Positions 6,135 to 8,803 of a DNA stretch of 8,803 bases are shown here, one piece after another. The DNA comes from JBBTUF01 sp038063855 (GTDB lineage: Bacteria; Patescibacteriota; Minisyncoccia; Ryanbacterales; GWA2-47-10b): positions 1 through 8,803 of the forward strand of contig JBBTUF010000040.1 in NCBI GenBank assembly GCA_038063855.1. Reading direction: 5' to 3'. Every line of letters begins with the position of its first letter. Position 1 is the first letter of the stretch. The notes below the pieces were generated by a model. The model saw only the letters and a list, made by a program, of their open reading frames with translations, did not search any database and had not been told where the DNA came from. The translations under genes and the position numbers were made by a program.

Positions 6135-6504
6135 TGGTTTCGAGGAGACCCTTTGCGCGCAACGCGTCAAGAAACCGATCGGTCAATGCGTCATGAAATG
6201 CGTCGATTAAAAACGGATTATGCGTGTTGCGAATTTGTTGTACTGCACTTGAAATGCCATCTTGAAATGCCATCTGCACATACAACGCAACATTCTTCTC
6301 GAGAGTGTTATCGTCTTTCGGATTTTGATTCGCTGGCGCCACGGGTGCCGCAACTACCGGAATTTCAGCAATATGTTCTTTGAGAGTTTCTGCTACAACT
6401 CCACGCGAATCATGCTCGGCAAGCTCGCGCTTTTTTTCGAGAATTTTTTGCTCAAGATACTTAATCTCCGCCTCGGGAGATTCAAATTGTGGCCTCTCTT
6501 CCAT
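6127..6504 (-). CDS. Small coiled-coil/helical partner protein of the ATPase, function unknown
   Basis: This 125-residue soluble protein has three visible parts. Residues 9-48 are a charged helix or coiled coil with heptad-like spacing (IKYLEQKILEKKRELAEH). Residues 49-66 are an Ala/Pro-rich linker. Residues 68-122 are a compact helical region including GISSAVQQIR (83-92), NPFLIDAFHDALTDRF (96-111) and LRAKGLL (115-121). I know no named domain for it. Its end overlaps the ATPase start by 8 nt (ATGGCTGA), so the two are translationally coupled and probably act together. The open frame extends 24 codons further upstream, but that part lies across the promoter. The ATG at 6504 sits 6 nt after an extended -10 box, which makes it the likely start of a leaderless message. 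It is probably the first gene of the leftward run. Confidence 0.82.
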   Translation of the reverse strand: MEERPQFESPEAEIKYLEQKILEKKRELAEHDSRGVVAETLKEHIAEIPVVAAPVAPANQNPKDDNTLEKNVALYVQMAFQDGISSAVQQIRNTHNPFLIDAFHDALTDRFLDALRAKGLLETNG

Positions 6505-6510
6505 ACATAA

Positions 6511-6519
6511 AGTATACCA
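6511..6519 (-). promoter_or_regulatory. Leftward extended -10 promoter element
   Basis: On the minus strand TGGTATACT fits the extended -10 consensus, with the hexamer at 6511-6516. Normal initiation about 7 nt downstream falls on the A of the ATG at 6504. No TTGACA-like -35 box is present; that position is occupied by the palindrome at 6527-6541. Confidence 0.65.
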
Positions 6520-6526
6520 TAATACA

Positions 6527-6541
6527 CTATACGCGGTATAG
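6527..6541. promoter_or_regulatory. Perfect palindrome between the two divergent promoters (candidate shared operator)
   Basis: CTATAC-GCG-GTATAG has perfect 6-bp arms around a 3-nt centre. It covers the -35 position of both divergent promoters and is nearly centred between their -10 hexamers (8 and 10 nt from the palindrome edges). A dimeric regulator bound here would affect both directions. The arms partly resemble -10 sequence (TATAC), so promoter-like composition could explain some of the symmetry. Confidence 0.5.
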
Positions 6542-6546
6542 AATCT

Positions 6547-6555
6547 TGCTATACT
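6547..6555 (+). promoter_or_regulatory. Rightward extended -10 promoter element of the glycosyltransferase pair
   Basis: TGCTATACT matches the extended -10 form, with the hexamer at 6550-6555. Initiation near 6561-6563 would leave a leader of only about 6-8 nt before the ATG at 6569. The weak ribosome-site-like AAAGG (6556-6560) would then lie upstream of the message start. The -35 region is the palindrome's left arm, CTATAC. Confidence 0.6.
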
Positions 6556-6568
6556 AAAGGCATATATT

Positions 6569-8242
6569 ATGAACAAAAAATTAAGCTTTGCGCTGCTTCT
6601 TATAATACTTGTGACGGCATCATTCTTTCGTGTTTGGCGGCTCGACTATCAACAAACGCGAACACAGGGTGCTTGGCCAACACCAGCATCCACCCCACCG
6701 GGCTTATTTCCCGATGAAGCTATGAACGGGAATAATGCTCACGAAGCGCTTGGCACATTTCGTACCGGTGAAGGCTTCCGTGTTTTTTATCGAGAAAACT
6801 TTGGTCGCGAAGGATTGTTTATGAATTTGCAAGCGATGTCCATGTTGGTGTTTGGGCATACATCGTTTGCTCTTCGCATTATGAGCGCACTTTTTGGTAT
6901 ACTCACTGTCCTTGCGATCTATCTTTTCACTCGTGAATATACCAAAAACGAGTATACGGCTCTCATAGCCGGGATTCTGCTTGCGACAAGTTTTTGGCAC
7001 GTAATGTTTTCGCGAATTGGATTTCGAGCAATTATGGCACCGTTTTTTCTGACTGCAGCTTTGTGGGCGCTCTATTACGTTTACAATCGACTCGATAGTG
7101 CAAGCCATACGCATCTCGTCATAATAAGCGTACTTGGAGGTATTTTCTTTGGGCTTGGATTTTATTCATATATTGCATATCGCATCGCACCTCTTTTACT
7201 TTTGCCGATACTGTACCTGCTTTATAAAAAAGCAAAAAAAGAAAAAGATTCGTGCATTATTTGCTTGCCCGCGATCTATTTGTTTCTTGCCTTTCTGGCG
7301 GCAATTCCACTTGGGCTTTATTTTGTACAAAACCCACAAGATTTCTTTGGTCGCACATCGCAAATTTCAATTTTTGCACAACCAAATCCTTTGAAATCTT
7401 TTGCAGAAAATGTAGGCAAAACAGTTGGAATGTTATATTACGCAGGTGATTTTAATTGGCGACACAATATACCCGGCATGCCGTCACTTTGGTGGCCTGT
7501 TGCAATTTTCTTTACCGTTGGATTTTTTGATGCAATTCGTAAAAAATACTGGCTCATTCCATTATGGCTTACGGCAATGATACTGCCAGTTGCAATTTCA
7601 TCTGAAGGTCTCCCGCATTCGCTTCGTGCGATCATTATGATACCACCAGTCTATGTTTGCGCGGCGCTTGGTTTTTATTTGATATTTTCATCGGTCATCG
7701 GCTGGTTTAAAAAACAAGAAAAACGATTTGCTGATCTTGAAATTCTTTTGAAAGTAATTCAAGCCTCAATAGGCACTCTTGGTGTTGTCGTGTTAATTTC
7801 GGCAGGAGCCAACACATACAACTCATATTTTTTACGATGGGCAATTAGACCTGAAGTCGCATCTGCATATGGTGGAGATTCTTATCTGACTGGCTTATTT
7901 TTAAAAAATGCACCACGCGATATTCCAAAATATGTTATCACAAGTTCTGTTGATTCTATTGATGTTACGGGGCGACCAATGGAGCTTGAACCAATTTTGT
8001 ATGCATCAGAGACATACTTGCCTGACCCGCAGGGCGTAAAAAATATTTTCTATATCACACTTAAACAAATTAATACGATCGAATGTAAAAAAGATTGCAT
8101 GATTATTCCAATCGATAATTTACAGCCAACACTTGGAGCTCTTAAAAAGATAGTCCCCGATCTCAAACTTTGTAGAGCTGATGATTACGGCCTGCTCGTT
8201 GCACTACCTACAGCAAGACCAGGCTTTAAGTGTTCATCGTAG
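6569..8242 (+). CDS. GT39/ArnT-like polyprenyl-phosphate-sugar glycosyltransferase (multi-pass membrane)
   Basis: This 557-residue GT-C type enzyme is predicted to move a sugar from a polyprenyl-phosphate donor to an acceptor on the outer face of the membrane. An N-terminal helix (about 5-20) is followed by an outward loop carrying the acidic catalytic pair Asp49-Glu50 in GLFPDEAMNGNNAHEAL (45-61). About ten further helices follow to about 412, with FSRIGFRAIMAP (147-158) and EGLPHSLRAI (346-355) as family-like loops. A basic cytoplasmic loop, KKAKKEK, lies at 220-226. The C-terminal 145 residues are a soluble, probably extracytoplasmic domain with Cys506 and Cys510 close together and Cys535 and Cys555 further on, which could form disulfides. 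It is the first gene rightward from the divergent promoter, with the second GT39 gene starting 1 nt after its stop. The sugar and acceptor are unknown; protein or lipid glycosylation are both possible. Confidence 0.85.
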   Translation: MNKKLSFALLLIILVTASFFRVWRLDYQQTRTQGAWPTPASTPPGLFPDEAMNGNNAHEALGTFRTGEGFRVFYRENFGREGLFMNLQAMSMLVFGHTSFALRIMSALFGILTVLAIYLFTREYTKNEYTALIAGILLATSFWHVMFSRIGFRAIMAPFFLTAALWALYYVYNRLDSASHTHLVIISVLGGIFFGLGFYSYIAYRIAPLLLLPILYLLYKKAKKEKDSCIICLPAIYLFLAFLAAIPLGLYFVQNPQDFFGRTSQISIFAQPNPLKSFAENVGKTVGMLYYAGDFNWRHNIPGMPSLWWPVAIFFTVGFFDAIRKKYWLIPLWLTAMILPVAISSEGLPHSLRAIIMIPPVYVCAALGFYLIFSSVIGWFKKQEKRFADLEILLKVIQASIGTLGVVVLISAGANTYNSYFLRWAIRPEVASAYGGDSYLTGLFLKNAPRDIPKYVITSSVDSIDVTGRPMELEPILYASETYLPDPQGVKNIFYITLKQINTIECKKDCMIIPIDNLQPTLGALKKIVPDLKLCRADDYGLLVALPTARPGFKCSS

Positions 8243-8243
8243 C

Positions 8244-8803
8244 ATGAGGCAAATCGCGAATCTCACGGCCGCCATCCTTCTTACGCTATTTTTTATTCTC
8301 GCATTCACCTCATCGTGGAATGATTCCATAATTTTTGATGAAACAGCGCATATCGGCGCTGGATATTCGTATCTGACCCAACGTGATATGCGTCTTAACC
8401 CAGAGCATCCACCGCTCATGAAAGATCTTGCGGCGTTCCCCCTTTTATTTTTGCATCTTAATTTTCCAACAAATACCGATGCGTGGCAAAATCAAGTCAA
8501 TGGTCAATGGGATCAAGGCGGCCTACTTCTTTTTAGATCTGGCAATAATGCGGATACAATCACGCATGCCGCGCGAGTACCAATAATGCTCCTCGCGGTT
8601 TTGCTTGGCACTCTCCTGTACATATGGGTGCGAAAATCATACGGCACAGCGCCCGCTCTTTTAACATTATTTTTCTATACGTTCTCACCGACCATCATCG
8701 CGCACTCACGGTTTGTGACAACCGATATAGCCGCGGCTCTTGGATTTTTTATCGGCATTACAGCGTTTATTTGGTTTCTTGCGAATCAAACTTCGAAACG
8801 CCT
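8244..8803 (+). CDS. Second GT39/PMT-family membrane glycosyltransferase, 3' end cut off by the window
   Basis: The frame opens with an ATG 1 nt after the stop of the preceding gene and stays open for 186 codons to the window edge. A membrane helix (about 4-22) is followed by the GT39 hallmark loop, FDETAHIGAGYSYL (31-44, acidic pair Asp32-Glu33), and then LNPEHPPLMKDLAAFPLL (51-68), a very typical sequence for this family. Further helices (about 112-128 and 136-155) and SRFVTTDIAAALG (155-167, with Asp161) agree. There is no ribosome-binding site before the ATG, so coupling with the upstream gene is likely. Its first loop differs clearly from its neighbour's, so the two are distant paralogues rather than a recent duplication and probably act on different sugars or acceptors. 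Full-length members are about 450-600 residues, so roughly a third is visible. Confidence 0.87.
   Translation, partial: MRQIANLTAAILLTLFFILAFTSSWNDSIIFDETAHIGAGYSYLTQRDMRLNPEHPPLMKDLAAFPLLFLHLNFPTNTDAWQNQVNGQWDQGGLLLFRSGNNADTITHAARVPIMLLAVLLGTLLYIWVRKSYGTAPALLTLFFYTFSPTIIAHSRFVTTDIAAALGFFIGITAFIWFLANQTSKR

Noticed and set aside
6135..6170. Upstream start of the ATPase at 6170
   Set aside because: It would add 12 polar residues before the membrane helix and lengthen the overlap with the upstream gene; the ATG at 6134 fits a membrane anchor and coupling better.

Overview
The window looks like a chromosomal piece of a Candidate Phyla Radiation bacterium (Patescibacteria, probably a Parcubacteria-type lineage). 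The reasons are a short DnaX with no tau extension, a membrane-anchored TraC/VirD4/HerA-like ATPase paired with a small helical partner gene (an arrangement I associate with these genomes), almost no Shine-Dalgarno sequences, and low-to-moderate GC. TGA is used as a stop, so the Gracilibacteria/Absconditabacteria recoding does not apply. The lineage is an inference, because no rRNA is present.

Layout. Positions 1-1545 (minus strand) form an accessory region: the N-terminal two thirds of an EcoRI-family adenine methyltransferase cut by the window edge, a 21-codon scrap resembling the start of a type I restriction R subunit, and a class II Fic protein with a C-terminal helix-turn-helix. Positions 1546-1759 hold no gene. 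They carry a good Fic promoter threaded through three copies of a CGTGAAAA motif, a 14-bp-arm palindrome, a second hairpin and a perfect 13-bp terminator stem. A tRNA-Gln(UUG) follows at 1760-1830 with its own promoter overlapping the dnaX stop.

Positions 1878-6504 (minus strand) are a tightly packed run read right to left: a 125-aa coiled-coil protein, an 807-aa ATPase (8-nt overlap), a GtrA-like membrane protein (2-nt gap), then dnaX, which appears to have its own extended -10 promoter. Positions 6505-6568 are a compact divergent promoter with a perfect palindrome between two extended -10 boxes. Rightward from it run two adjacent GT39/ArnT-type membrane glycosyltransferases (6569-8242 and 8244 to the edge, 1-nt gap).

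How they may work together. The GtrA-like protein and the two GT39 enzymes all point to polyprenyl-phosphate-linked sugars at the cell envelope and are plausibly one functional theme split across the divergent promoter. The ATPase and its partner look like a DNA- or protein-translocating pump of unknown substrate. DnaX and tRNA-Gln are housekeeping. The Fic/methylase side looks like a defence or toxin-type locus, possibly the decayed edge of a restriction island.
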